Below, one piece after another: positions 23,061 through 35,700 of a stretch of DNA of 60,000 nucleotides. The stretch spans positions 292,302,457-292,362,456 of the forward strand of contig NC_081410.1 in NCBI RefSeq assembly GCF_030272615.1, read 5' to 3'. The notes under the pieces were generated by a model. The model searched no databases and was not told the DNA's origin. It worked only from the letters and a program-made list of their open reading frames with translations. A program made the position numbers and the translations under genes. The stretch is from Cryptomeria japonica (Eukaryota; Streptophyta; Pinopsida; Cupressales; Cupressaceae). How positions within the stretch are numbered: position 1 is the stretch's first letter; each line of letters starts with the position of its first letter.

Positions 23061-23179
23061 CATATGAATCCCTTATCTAACAACTCCTCTAACTACAACC
23101 TCAACTCACTCAACTCCCAAGTAGTCATGTGATAAGGAGCCTTAGTTATAGGCTATGCTCCAAGAACCAAATCTATTCA

Positions 23180-23891
23180 AAAATCAATGTCACACTTAGG
23201 TGGCATACGCATAATCTTGCTAGGAAATATATCTAAAAAATCTAAAATGGGATGACAATGAAAGAGATCATAAAAATTCTCTCCCTTTTCCAAATCATTC
23301 ACCCTTACTACAAATAACTAACAACCTTGTAGCACACATCGCTTCATCTACATAGCATAAATCATGCGAAGAGAAATAGGTCATTGTACACCCACTATCA
23401 CCACATTCTTACCACCATCATCAAGACACTGCATCCTCTTACCACAATAATCAATATTAGCCTGATGCACCTCAGGTCAATCCATACCCAACACAACACC
23501 ATAGGACCCCAAGTAAAGAACACAAAGATCCACAGTGGTGGTACATACTCCCAAATCCAATACACAATCATGCACAAGGGAATCCACTACCACCTTGGAC
23601 CTAATTTGCCACTACAATCTTGAATCAATCTACTAAGGATGGATAAATGAAAGAATCAGAAGTAGATGAATTAATAAATACTAAGCAAGAGATACCACCC
23701 ATCTCACCTGTGGTCTCAACAATTGTAGCCTAGTTCTCAGTCTAATAGTTATCAACCACTGCAAATACATGATGGAATCTCCCTGTATCTCCTACTATGG
23801 GCTATGAAGCAACTAGCCTCTAACCCAACATCTAAGTAGACCTATGAGGACAATGAACTGCAATATGTCCCTTTTGGACACAAGAGAAACA
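23180..23891 (-). pseudogene. Gypsy gag C-terminus and protease
   Basis: A complete CCHC knuckle, CFSCVQKGHIAVHC, is encoded at 23847-23891 with all four ligands kept. Downstream a protease-like region follows: INSSTSDSFI where DSGASHSFI-like sequence is expected, and LGSYGVVLGMDW at about 23480-23530, the typical block after the protease in plant Gypsy polyproteins. The active-site Asp-Ser/Thr-Gly is lost. The rest of gag is cut off by the Copia-D LTR that starts at 23898. Confidence 0.8.
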
Positions 23892-23892
23892 A

Positions 23893-23897
23893 ATTCA
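23893..23897. repeat. Possible target-site duplication ATTCA (single copy seen)
   Basis: These five bases precede the TGTTGAAC terminus of the Copia-D LTR. No matching copy was found downstream, because the right end of that element appears truncated. Confidence 0.35.
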
Positions 23898-26538
23898 TGT
23901 TGAACACAATATGCCACTGAGAGGGGGGTGAATCAGTGAATTCCAAACTTGACCCTTTTAATTCCTAAGAGGTGTGTACCAGTTAGCATATATAACACAA
24001 AGTAAACATATAGGTGAGATAGGAGAGAACATCAATATGCAAGAACACACAAAAGGGAATATCACACAACACCGGATATATGAGGAAACCTCAACATAGG
24101 AAAAACCTCGGTGAGAAATACTACTGGAGTCTACTCCTCCAATCTTGCCTCACAGTAAAACAATGGTTAAAAAATTTAGGGTACCACCCCTACTTTAGGG
24201 TGCCAACCCAAGGAGCAACAACTCCTGCTTTAGGGAACCAACCCAAGGAGCACCAACCCCTGCACCGAGCTCCAACTCAGTGATTATAGATCATATAAAA
24301 ATACAAAAGTATTACCCTTGTTAAAAATGAGCTTTGTAACTATCACACATGCCTCTCCATTGGTTCACCTCTATTCAGTTCTATGTCGGTTCTTTGCTCA
24401 CCTTCTCTCTGCTACAACATTATCAGTTCAGCCTCTACTTCTTTTGTATCTGTACTCTACTCTCTGATCACCACTGGTTCTCAACTTGTCAATTATTCCA
24501 CTTGTCAGTGTATAAACCATGCTCTGATCTTCTTTGTTTCTTCTTTATAGGTTCACTCTTCTCAGATTCCTTTGTTGGTTCACACCACTGTCAGGCTCAA
24601 TGGCAGTCTACTGGTTGCTTTACCCTCACCAGTTGCACTTTCCTAACCAGTTCTCTAACAATCACTCGATCACCTTTATCTTCAATGAACTCTCTAATTG
24701 GTTATCTCTCTATTGCTCTTTCACTCTTTATCCTTTAACATATGGCCTGCAGCATCATACACTTCAATCTTGAGTCGACATATTTATACTATGCATTCCT
24801 GCCAACATGACATTTCAAACTTCTCGCACACTAGGATTCCTTCATCAACCTTGAGGAAAACCAAATCCAATCATATTTTCTTCCATAGATTGATCACCTG
24901 CAAAAGATCACATAAATCCACCAATCACATTACTTCCAAACCATGTTTGCTATATTTAGCAAATATGGCCTCTTATTTAGTCTGCACTTGTCAATCACCA
25001 TGAAGTGAGTTTGTGGCCCCCCTTCACCAAATCTGATAAGCACTTGCTCAACCTGCATCAATCAGTGCACCACTCAGATCATCTCCATTTGGTTTGCATC
25101 GAGCCACAAACTTCTTGCAACACACCCATGATTTTTGGGGTCGACCATAAATGTGAACTCAGTTGGAAACTACCTCACTAACTCACACTTCAACAACCAC
25201 AACATGCATGAAACCTGTCTCTTTCATGTTATCATTGTTGGCATCTAAGTTTGCTTAGTCATCATGTTGGTTTGGACAAGATCACTGATCAACCACACAA
25301 TCGGTGCATACCTATCAGTTCTCTAACCCTACTGGTTATAACCTAACCAGACAACCTTCAAGCTTGTACATGGAAGATCTACCCATGGAACACCTTTTTC
25401 AGTCACTAAATATATCAATTCACTACATACTCATTTTCATCAAGTAGGATCACATCAGTTAGCCTCTTTTCTCTCTTACTGATTCACATACTTACCGGTA
25501 GGCACCTGGATGACACCATGTCACCAACCTTCAGCTGTTTCCATCTGAGGCAACTGCATTCTAGTTGCACTCTTCATGTGCAGCTACTCAAACTTGCCTA
25601 CATCTTCATCAGCCCAGACATCATCTCAACTGGTTTGGCAAATGACAAACCTATCACTTCTCTACTCTTCCTTCTCTATCTCAATGGCTCAACTTTCCAA
25701 CTCTAGTTTATCCAGTGCATATCTCTAATTTCATGCACCTAAGGTATTCTTTTGTTTCATTGGTTGATTTGGTGTGAACCTCCAATCATATTCCTTTAAT
25801 ATCTTTGGATTAACCCATCACTTCTTTACTCTTCCTTCTTTATCTAGATGGCTCAACTTTCCAACTCTAGTTGATCCAGTGTATATCTCTAATTTCATGG
25901 ACCTAAGGCATTCTTTTGTTTCACTGGTTGATCTGGTGTGATCCTTCAATCATCTTCCTTTAATATCTTTGAATTATCCCAGAGCATTATCACTTACCGG
26001 TGGGAGAGGATCCTTGTCATCTGCTTTCAACATTGCACCAATGTGCCTTAGCTAACATTAAGCAAATACATCTTCAACTAGGCACATATGATCCGATTGG
26101 GCACACTCACTGTTAGTCATATCATCAATCCTATGATATCATCTTCATTCATTGGGAGTCCTGATGATTGACATCCAACTACATACCAGCTCTACACTTC
26201 GGCATTAGCTCACCCTACATTGCTCACTAGTCATATTCTTTTTGGTTGGCATCAATGCACTACCAACATATCACTTACTGGTTGTTATACCATACCAGTC
26301 TCTAGTCCTTATGTCTTCAACATAAGCCAACAGTAACTTGTGTACTAGTGACTCCAATGATCACAATGATTCTGATTGTCATCTTCCTTACCAGTGACAG
26401 GCTATACCGGTAACCTGCTATAGTAGTTGACATCAATGACACCAATACTAGTTGACATCAATGACAACTATACAAACAATCTCTCATACCGGTTTCCATC
26501 TTATACCGATTGACATCAATGAAAACACAATGCTGACA
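23898..26538 (-). repeat. Copia-D 3' LTR, about 2.6 kb
   Basis: It begins TGTTGAACACAATATG with the G-run hairpin at 23915-23938 and ends ATGCTGACA at 26538, directly against a polypurine tract read on the - strand (AAAGGGAGAGAT). Internal features match the other Copia LTRs here (CTCGGTGAGAAATAC after the terminus, many ACCGGTT and GACATCAATGACAAC pieces near the end). A 164-bp tandem duplication inside (25648-25975) adds to its length. No second LTR is present. Confidence 0.75.
25648..25975. repeat. 164-bp tandem duplication inside the Copia-D LTR
   Basis: 25648-25811 and 25812-25975 are near-identical head-to-tail copies (CTTCTNTACTCTTCCTTCT, then GGCTCAACTTTCCAACTCTA, to TTTAATATCTTTG). 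Differences are mostly single transitions. Confidence 0.92.
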
Positions 26539-27430
26539 ATCTCTCCCTTTGGCATTGATGTCAACATATGTAGTATCACATAGATTCTCTCTCCCCCTTT
26601 GACAACAATGGCAAAGGCTATTGCTAGAGTTCCTCTCCCTTTTCTCTACCAGTTGCTTCTCCCTCTTTTGACCATTTACTGTGCATCCTCTCAATCAACA
26701 ACACTTGAGATGGAGGGCCCAGACACCAACTGACACCAATTGCACAGCTACCAAATGCATATACAAACCAGATACCAATTACATATACAAGTTTGATACC
26801 AATTGTAGAAACATGTGTCAGTGAAATTCACTTACCTACTGGTTAGACTGCATCATCTCCACTTTGATATGCAGGCAATTATTATGACCCCAATTTGCTG
26901 ATACCAAGTGTAGAAGTTGACACTGATATCAATTTGATATCACCTATATCCTCTCCTATACCAAAGGTATGTTCTTCCCCTATGCAGGTAACTCTCTCGG
27001 TGGTTCGATTGTGATTTCTATTAAGTACAAATTGAGTAGACATTGAAATACCTCACAAACATGGACCCATGAGTACATCATACCGGTATAGCTATAGGCA
27101 CTCTCTCCCCCTATCCAACATCTCTGATAACAAGCAGAAGACATGGCTTTGAACTCCCCCTGAGCCATAGACTTCATATCATATTTTCCTATCAGGTTCT
27201 AAACCGAAGCTCCAATCTGCACCATATACCAGTTGAGCTGTGCATATGTGATCAATTGATGATTTTTCAGCTCCATGAAATCCATCATAGTTTATGACAT
27301 GATCTTATATGAACGCAATGCCATACCACATCACTATCATGCCAAATATCAAACCGGTTAGCCCAAAAAGATGCATGTATATATGCTTAACTATCGGGCC
27401 ATCATATGTCATTCATGTCGTACCCAAACT
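26539..27430 (-). other. Copia-D 3' internal remnant
   Basis: It starts with the polypurine tract, followed by CATTGATGTCAACA and TCTCCCCCTTTGACAACAATGGC, as in the 3' untranslated regions of NA1 and Copia-C. No pol domain is recognisable. The sequence type changes near 27430 to AT-rich DNA, so the element is truncated there. Confidence 0.6.
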
Positions 27431-28380
27431 TTTGGGCTAAAAAACAGAACAAATTTTTTTTTTTGAAACACTTAAACTCTCAAAATAATCTACATTTAAA
27501 GTGGAAATCAAATAAGTCTTGTCTTAACTAAGATGTAAATAGAATTGTTTTCTAAGGTTGGATTAATTAACCAGCTCAAATAAGCGACATTAATTAAAGG
27601 AGATTAGTTAATCCCAAGAGGGTTGTCATAATTTAGTTAGTTAATTTAATTATCTTAATTAAGTTGCCGCTAATTAAAATCGAGGGATAATTAGATATCT
27701 CAAATGCATTTAAATCATTCCCGACCAAACAATGATACTGCTATCTTAAATTTAAAATTAATTAATTGAATGCATGCAATTTCATTATTTAAATCTAACC
27801 GATAAGGGTTCAAATTCCACAATGTCATTTGTCAAATAAATCCAATTTATGCTAGAGTCAATTTTAAATTTCCCCTAAACCTTTAAATTTGACGATATAA
27901 TTAATCTGGCCAACATTGGTCTCAAAGGCTAAAAATTCGTAAAAATAATTATTAATATTCAATTATAAATTTTTCCCAATTTAAAAATATAACTTAACGT
28001 CCATATTTAATCGAATATATCAGATAACTATATAGTTTCCCTAGTTGAATAAATTAAATCAACTTTGCAATTAATGTTTCCATATAACATTAATCCTCCA
28101 TTTTAAATTATATAAAATAAACTATATTAAAAATTAATTTTCTCCCACATGAAATAAGGAGTTTTAAATTAATAACACATAAGACTAAAATAAATCGGGG
28201 AATCATTTTCAAAATTTGGAAAGTATCCCCCCCCCTTCTTATTTTAATTTATTATTATTATTATTTTAAATCTCAAACCCTAACTAGGGTTGAGTAATTT
28301 TCTTCCCCTATATTTTATTTAAATCCACTTAATAATCCCTTTCTTTTCTTTTTATATTATTAACTAACCCTATTATTTAT
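27431..28380. other. AT-rich non-coding DNA
   Basis: TTAATTAA- and AAATTTAAA-rich sequence with no coding or LTR signal. Confidence 0.5.
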
Positions 28381-28395
28381 GTCTTTTATTTGTAT

Positions 28396-28429
28396 GCAAA
28401 CCCTAATCCAGATTTGGATTAGGGTTGCA
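28396..28429. repeat. Inverted repeat AACCCTAATCC/GGATTAGGGTT
   Basis: A perfect 11-bp stem (28399-28409 with 28416-28426) around a 6-base loop. A shorter relative, AACCCTAACTAGGGTT, lies near 28275. This is the first of several hairpins in this GC-shifted block. Confidence 0.85.
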
Positions 28430-28506
28430 TATTATACCCAAAAGAAATTCTTAAGCTTAAAATATTTCCTTTTCCCTAACCCAAAACTGGTTTAGGGTTT
28501 ATTCTT

Positions 28507-28535
28507 TTTTTTTTTTTGGTGTGTGTGTGTGTATG
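28507..28535 (+). repeat. T-run and GT microsatellite
   Basis: A run of T is followed by GGTGTGTGTGTGTGTATG. It is a simple repeat at the left edge of the GC-rich palindrome block. Confidence 0.85.
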
Positions 28536-28683
28536 TTGTGTGTGTTCCAGGTACAGAGGCCATGGAGGCGGTGGCCAAATGGAAACAAGGCAAGATGACG
28601 ATCGAGTTTGGGCGGGGCGGCGACCGAGTTTGGGCAGAGGTCGATGGGAGGTTTGGAAGCACAGCGTGGGGCTCCCCCAGATG

Positions 28684-28885
28684 CCAATGTGCGTACACAC
28701 AGTGGTGGTGGTGCCATCCACTATGTGCACCCAAGTGGCAACCAGTGTCGTCCACTGTGTGTAAGCACAGTTGCAGCCAGGCCATCCACTGTGTCTACAC
28801 ATAGTGGCGACACCTCCGCGCCGCCCACTGTGTGCAAACACAGTGGCTCGGCCTGCGAGCCGTCCACTGTGTTTACACACAGTGG
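28684..28885. repeat. Array of six 22-bp palindromes, CCACTGTGTNNACACAGTGG type
   Basis: Units at 28684-28705, 28718-28738, 28752-28773, 28786-28807, 28825-28846 and 28864-28885 are variants of one palindrome, centred for example on TTACAC or GCAAAC. Start-to-start spacings are 34, 34, 34, 39 and 39 bp. The last two units have intact CCACTGTGTTTACACACAGTGG-type stems. Spacers are GC-rich and partly alike (GCGAGCCGT, GCGCCGC). Because of the palindromes, both strands show open frames here; I do not regard these as genes. Confidence 0.9.
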
Positions 28886-28925
28886 TTCGGCCCCAAGGAA
28901 ATGCCCCCCTCTTTTTTATATATAT

Positions 28926-28927
28926 TT

Positions 28928-28989
<62 letters not shown>
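28926..28989. repeat. (AT)n microsatellite
   Basis: About 30 uninterrupted AT dinucleotides directly after the palindrome array. It is itself self-complementary. Confidence 0.98.
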
Positions 28990-28991
<2 letters not shown>

Positions 28992-30922
28992 CAGGTTTGA
29001 ACATATTCAAATGTTTCATTTATGTGCATTCTTAAAAGTATATGTCTAAGACTAGATCTTTATGCACCTTTTTTTTGTTTTAACAACAATACAATTTTTT
29101 TTTTATAGTAATAATTACAATAACAATAGCATTCAAATATTCCAGAAATTACTTAAAACATTCCTATTTCTCTATCTACATCTTTTTTTTTATTTAAATT
29201 ACAGAGACAAAAGATGATAGAATCTAGTTATATGACAGATTTAAATAAAATACATTTTTCAGATAAATGATAGTCTTCATATATTGGATAGATTTCAGAT
29301 AAAAGACAACAATATTACATTACAACCTTTCATAAAAAAAAACACTCTTTTCTCATAGAAATAATTTGAATACAATAGTCAACTTTTACAATGGGTGGAA
29401 TACCCCAACTTGTCTTTCATTCCTAATAATGAGGACTTAAGTAAAATAATACCTTTCTTTATACAAAAATAAAGCACCTTATTTACATTTCTGCAACTAA
29501 AATATAATATTGCTTTTCCTATTCTCTTTTTTTTTCTGCAACTAAACTGAAACCAGCAACTCCTAGCTTTCCTTCCCAAGCAACCTGCATTTAAAAATTT
29601 AGGGTTGTGACCATGGGGTGCTCACCTCCCAGCCTAGGCTTACTAGAAGCCACCCCCAAGCTTGGAGAACCAGGTCCTAGATGGGTTACACTCAAGGAAA
29701 CACAAACAGATAAGGGGAAAACAAAACACAACAAACACATTCCCTTCCCAAGTTGAAACTTCATCACATAATGTGATGTTTTACTAGGGTGGAAGTGGAC
29801 CAAGTACCCTAGAGGAGATCAGCTAGATAGTAACTCACAACCAACTCATGGCATCCAAGAAAACACAACAAAACTCATCTTAACCCCCATATCCTTATGA
29901 TCCCCAAAGGTAAACATGCCATACTTGCTCCCCTTATGACCCCCGAATGCATAAACAGAACTATGCAGCAAGGGTCACATGGACAAACCCTTGAGATCAC
30001 TCTCATGACGAGAGCCTCTTACCCTAAGGCTGTCAAACTCCTTCCACCCCCAAGACCATTCTGCCCTCCCAAGGGTAACATGGTCTTGGATACTCCCAAA
30101 ACACAACAAATGCATAAATAGAAAATAGGAAAAGATTCACATAAAGCTTTCACAGTTGCAATACAATAAAAAATACAATATTTCCATTCAAGCATTCTAC
30201 CAATAGAATTTCAAATAAACAAGTACGAAAACTCCAACCTTGAATCTACCAAGGGTATTCTAGGGAAATCTTGGAGAAGAGCAGCCCAATCCACAAGACT
30301 TTTCTGCAACACTTAGCCCAATTTTCCTATTCTCAAATTGGTTTTCCTTCAAAAATTGTCCAAAATCTCCAAAGATGGAGAGTGGGTGATTAGCTCACTA
30401 AACTTCCATCTCTAGCCAAAGAAGGCTTCTCTCACTCCTTCCAACCTCTTGGATAGAATGAGGGACTCCCATTGGTTGGTCTTCCCTAGGTCTTACACAC
30501 TCCCTAACCAAGGCACCTCAAGAAGAGGGATGAAATGGGGAAGAGGAATTACACCTATCAAGAAAGTTATCTAACCAAGGTGTTATCACTGTTTAAAAAA
30601 TGGGTTTTCCTTTCCCATAATCGGCTAAGTTTTTGAAATTTTGAATTAGACACACGATCAATTGCTTCAGCTCTGTGTTAGATCCTAGGGGTTTAGGGTT
30701 TTAATTTTAAATCATTCAATGTTTTATCAAAAAATCCTCTAGTTTCTATTCCTTCTTTACTTTATCCACTTAAGTAATGGGTCTTGGGATCGTAGGAGGT
30801 GTCCCCCCTTGTCATTTGCCTAGGCGGTTGTTGAATTACTCGTAAAATTTTACGCCTTATGTATTTTCTTCCTAATGTTGTTGGGCCCAGTAAGTTGTGT
30901 GCAGTTCTCAGGTGGATCTATG
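28990..30922. other. Unclassified non-coding DNA
   Basis: AT-rich to about 29,590, then a less AT-rich part with ACCATGGGGTGCTCACC-, TAGGGTGGAAGTGG- and CTCCCATTGG-like sequence. The latter could be old LTR or untranslated sequence. I see no domain, terminus or repeat pair. Confidence 0.4.
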
Positions 30923-32367
30923 CTTTTCACTATTTCATTAGGCGAAGTTGCACATGGTTTAAGACTCACGAAATGGCAAAAGGGAAATGCGGTCTAAATG
31001 GCACATTTGGCCCAGTTTAAAACGGCTTCATCTCATCCAAGATCCAATGACTGGCATTATTTCATAGCCTGAACTTGCAAGTGAAATACCTTCCAAAAAA
31101 TGGTGAAAGCATCTGGTGGGACCTTGCAACGAAGACTTTCTAAATGACTAAAAGGTGATCAAGTCCAATCTGATCCAACGGTTTGCACTGTTTCATAGGA
31201 TGAAGATGCTCGATAGTTAGCTTTCGCAAAGTAGTGAAATGACATGGCACTCCAAGCAGACAGTCCAGCTAGTCGAGAGGGTGAGTAAGATGATGGCATG
31301 TGGCAGAGGCCACAATAGTTAGTAAGGCAGATCTAAGGGTTAAAAGGTGGGTCCCAGAGGTGAGTCATGTCGTGGGATAAGAAGTGACCTGGCAGATACA
31401 GGTAGCAAGGATGAGGTGGAACCTAGTGTTTTCTCTTAGCAAATGAAAGGTTGACATGTCAGTTTAAAAGTGACTAGATGCCAGGTGGATGAAGTTGAGT
31501 CAGAGGGCCCACGTCTGCCAGATTCAATTAAGATTGTTAAGAATCGAGCAAGTCAAATATAATCTAACGGCCCGCATGAGTTCAAAATGGTAAAGTGCTC
31601 ATGTTTTATGCCCTGCGAAATGGCGAAAAGGTTTTTCAACCCCAGAGACAGATAAAGCATGAGGTTAAAAGAGGATCAACTCCATTTTGATCCAAGGGCT
31701 CACATTGTTTCATGGTTGTGAACCAACCAAAGGATATGCTTCTCAAAATAGTGAAAAGAAGAGAAGGTATCCAGGTGTCATGCTAGATGGTGACGTGTCC
31801 ATGGACACGTGGTTTTAGAAGAAGTTGAGGGCCCACCAAGGTGTAACCGGTAGTTATAAGGGAAGGACACATGGCTAACATTGAACTAAATTCGAAGAGT
31901 TTTCCAAGGCTAATGGTTGATTGCCATGTGGTAGCCAGTAACCAATGAAAAGGCGGTGTAAGTAAAGCAAGCATAAAGGTTTCCCTTAAAGGATGGTCAT
32001 CTCCAATCTGATCCAACGCTTCACGTTGTTTCATGGTCTGAAGTTGAAAGTTGTTTAAGCTTTGCAAAATAGCGAAAGACCGCTAGCAATCAAGGTAAAG
32101 GCGTGGTTAATGAAGAAATTGACGGTTTCGGTAAGAGTTAAATGCCGAGCAGCTAGAGTTCCATCTAACGACTAGCGTGGCTTTGCAAAGGAGAAGTGCT
32201 CGAAGGATAAAGCCCACTAAATGGCAAAAAGGAGTTAGGGCCCGATGTGAAGGCAAGGCTGTTAAGTTAGTGTAAAGGCCAATTAAGTTTCTTTTGATTG
32301 GACGGTTGGTGTGATTTTGTTTAACAAAATTACCTAAAGGTTATGCTTTGTGAAACAGTGAAAGAGC
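30923..32367 (+). repeat. Array of about eight inverted-repeat units upstream of the NA2 frame
   Basis: Each unit starts with AATCTGATCCAACGG-like sequence and CACTGTTTCATGG, and ends with TATGCTTTGCGAAATRGTGAAAAGG. The two ends are partly complementary (CACTRTTTCAT against GAAATRGTG). Units lie near 30923, 31053, 31181, 31571, 31688, 32013, 32162 and 32300, each about 60-75 bp. Spacing is irregular, with unique sequence between. It has the position of an LTR or leader before the long NA2 reading frame. The Copia-A LTR has similar GAAATGGTGAAAAGG pieces near 10905. Confidence 0.65.
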
Positions 32368-32732
32368 AAAAGGAAAGAATGTGCAGGAATGTTGTGACCC
32401 GTTGGAGTGAAAAATTTGAATTCTCTCAAGAATTCAATTCTGAAGGGACGGCTGAAGCATGCGGTATCAATGTCGCAGTTAAGAGCCTGGGTACCATATA
32501 TGATCTCCTGTCGATTGAGTAAAGGTATCATTCGAAAGAATTGTTGCAGGAGAGCGGTTGCAGAGCTATTTTCTTCAAATACAGAGCAAGTCAATTTAGT
32601 TGTAGAGCGGATTCCTTCGAGCAAAAAATAGGTTTTCTTGTACTTTTGTATGGTAATTCCTTTGCAGTGTGTTTTAATTGGGGTCTTGATTTGTCATAGA
32701 ACCAGTTGGGGGTAGTATTTTAATTGCTTGCA

Positions 32733-35700
32733 TATCTTAAAATGGCACCTAAGAGAGAATTTTCTAGGAAAGTTAATTATCAGAAGAGGGCCATTTGTGA
32801 TGATTTTCTTGAACAGTTGACATTGTCAACTAATCAAGCATCAAAAATAAAAGAATTAGTGCCAAGAGCTCCTCGTTTGAAAATAGGAGAAGGGCTATAT
32901 GATAAGGGCAAGTAGTTGAGAGAACCACAGGTTGGGTTGTTTGGGTTGGGTTAATTCAAAGTTGGATTTGGAATTAAAAACTCCCCAGCCCCATAGAATA
33001 GCATCTAGGAGTTAGATGTAGGGAAATTGGTAGTTCCAGGAGTATTCATGGATATGGATCTATTGACTCAAATTGCACATAATTATGATCTAGTCACAAG
33101 GAGAATTAGGGACATAAATGGGAAAGCCCTCATTGAAATCAATAATGAGGAATTCAAAAGTGATTTTGGGCTCAATGAGTTTACCAATTTTTTGGAACCC
33201 ATTAACTTCAAATCATTAGCTCAAGTATACAGTGCACAGAGGAACCACCTTAGAAATGGGCCTTTTAAGGAATTTTTTGTGAAGATAGGTGGGTTGATAG
33301 TTGTAGGACCCAACACTGAAGAGCCCTTCTCATTTAATTTGTTCACCCTTAGGGCTAAGGGAATGTATTGGTCACTTTGCCAGATTTTAGGAGAGGGTGC
33401 TGAGGCAAATATGCCTAATCACTACTTGCTAATGATTACTCAGATTTTGAATCCTTCTCTTGCAATAATCTTTGATTATGCTTCTTTTATTATTGATGCT
33501 ATTCATGGAGGATTGATAGGAATAAAGAGTGGGAAGGTGGATAGGCCTTTCGGATGGTATTCACTCCTCATGCATCTATTTTTGTTCAAAGGTGGTGATT
33601 ACTTTGCAAGTGGACTGGACCTCATAAAAGAGAAAGAGGGAGAAAAGATGCCAGTGCAATTATGGAGTACAATGCTGTCATGGGACAGAGATGATGCCAG
33701 TTTCTTAAAATTTGATAAATATTTTGCATCAAAAATTAGGACTCTCCTCTGCTCAGAAAACCCAAGAATCCCCAAGGTTCTTTTGGAATTTGTTAGACCA
33801 AAAGAATTTGCAGAAAGTATAAAGATTGTTCATAATTGGGGTGATATTTACTTATACCTGTATCCACAGTTTTTAGAGTTTTTGGTTTCAGAGGCACTCC
33901 ATTCTTATTGCCCTATTAGGTCCCTCTCAAAGTGGAAATTGCAGAAGTTCTCAGACAAATTGGTAGTGTGCAAGAAGCAGAGCTGACAGGCAGGGGTAAA
34001 GGGACTATTTTCCCTACAGTTACTATAGCCCATCAATTTATAATAACCAAGGGAGGTTGGAATTGTTTTGAAGATTTTCTCAAACCTTATCATTTGTCAA
34101 CTGCAATATCCAGGTGTACCGATCCAGAAAACTTCTTCAATGGCATGTTTAGAAAGAGAGCAATGTGCAGAGGTAGACCCCATCAATTCCAGTTTCCTAA
34201 AGACCTCATTAGAAATGAGTTTGATCTAGATGAGCAAGTGTTGAGGCAGGAAAAATGGGTGGCTTATAAGAAAGCCTTAGATTTTGTACATCAGTTTGAT
34301 GCCAGCTATGACCCATTGTCTAGCTTTTTCCCTTTTGAGGAGAAAATAAAGTTCCTAATTGTTTGCTTTGAGGATGTAATGCAGACTCTAAAAGAAAAGA
34401 GGGAGGCTATGATTAAAAGAAACCCTGAAAAGGCAAGAATGGTTCTAAGTAGGTCTGCCTCCACCAGAGCAATCCCTCCTGGTGACTATACATTGCACAA
34501 GAAATTTAATTATAGTGTGTTGATGCCTACAATATGGGAGCCCTCTACCTCGAAAGGAAAGAGGAAGATACAAGATGTCATTGACATCCAAGAGAGCCCA
34601 AAGAAGTAGAGAGTAGGAAAAGAAGTACAATATGATACACCCTTGTACTCTCCATCCCAATCCCCTATTCACATAGGAGATGAAAAGGCAGTAGCTGAAC
34701 AACTGATACAGTGAGGCAGTCTAGGAGAAATAGCCTACACTTATGATGAAGTAGAAGAGGGAATGCCAGAAGAGCCCCTTGCTGCTGAAATGAACATCAC
34801 TACCAATGAATTTAAGGGCCAGGAGTGGGATCTTAAGATCAAGCAGGCCAGTGATGACTTCTTGGCTGACAACAATTTTGTTACATCAGGAGCATTTATG
34901 CAGTTTGTATAGAAGCAAAATATAGACAAATACAATGCAAGATGTGAGAAGAGAAAAGGTGAGCAGCCTCACAAAGATCTAGCTCTGGTGGAAGAGGAAA
35001 TAAAGAAAGAAATTATGGATGATTTTAAGACCATCACTCCTGAGAAAGGAAGAGATATGGTGGCACAAGCTGGAGTGCTCATTCTCCCTGAGTGGGACAT
35101 AGTAGATGCCCTGGTACTAGAGGTAGTGAGAAAATAAACCAAGCCCATGGAGGGAACCACTTTCAGCAAAGATAATGTTGCACTTGTCATGTGGTCTCTC
35201 AAGAGAGATGAGAATAAGAGAAGTAAGGACACCCCAGGGTCAAGCTACCTTGGTGGAATGATAGTGAAGAGAGTGTTGAACATAAGGGTGGTAGAAGCTG
35301 CTAGCACTGTGCTAGAGACTGCAAAATTTAGTGTTGCAGTGGCAGAAAGGGAGGCTAAGGAAAAAGTAGACCTCCAAGTCAAGTTAGAAACAATTTTGAA
35401 GGCTTATAATAGTGCTAAGGAAGAGGTAAGAGGTAAGGATAGCATCATTGCTAAGTTGCAAAGCCAGTTGATAGGATAATACCATCAAGGTGAGTCTTCA
35501 ACATTGATGATCTCCTGTTCTCCTACAAGACCTCCACCTACCAGCCCCATCATTAAGTTCCCACCATCTCCAACACCTTCTAGCTCCCAATTGGTTGAGA
35601 TTACTCCTCAAGAGTTAGAGAATTTAAAACAGGCTCAGGTGTTGTATGCAAAGAAGTATAAGGAAAGAGTAAGGGCTACCATTTCAAGTTTTGCAAATAC

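Noticed and set aside
20890-23893. Possible endogenous pararetrovirus because of the RT-RNase H order
   Set aside because: An integrase core follows RNase H and the protease context is Ty3/Gypsy; no movement protein or coat motif is seen.
24349-24738. A 129-codon + strand frame in the Copia-D LTR
   Set aside because: It lies within the LTR and antisense to the element; its composition is explained by the pyrimidine-rich strand.
28265-28500. CCCTAA/TTAGGG words suggesting interstitial telomere
   Set aside because: Only isolated single or double words in hairpins; no run of plant telomere repeats TTTAGGG.
19094-28885. Regular palindromic repeats with short spacers, superficially like CRISPR arrays
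   Set aside because: Spacers are similar to each other, units vary, the context is plant retrotransposon DNA and no cas gene is present.
28476-29000. Overlapping open frames on both strands of the GC-rich block
   Set aside because: They arise because the palindromes and GC-rich composition lack stops on both strands; no homology or start context supports a gene.
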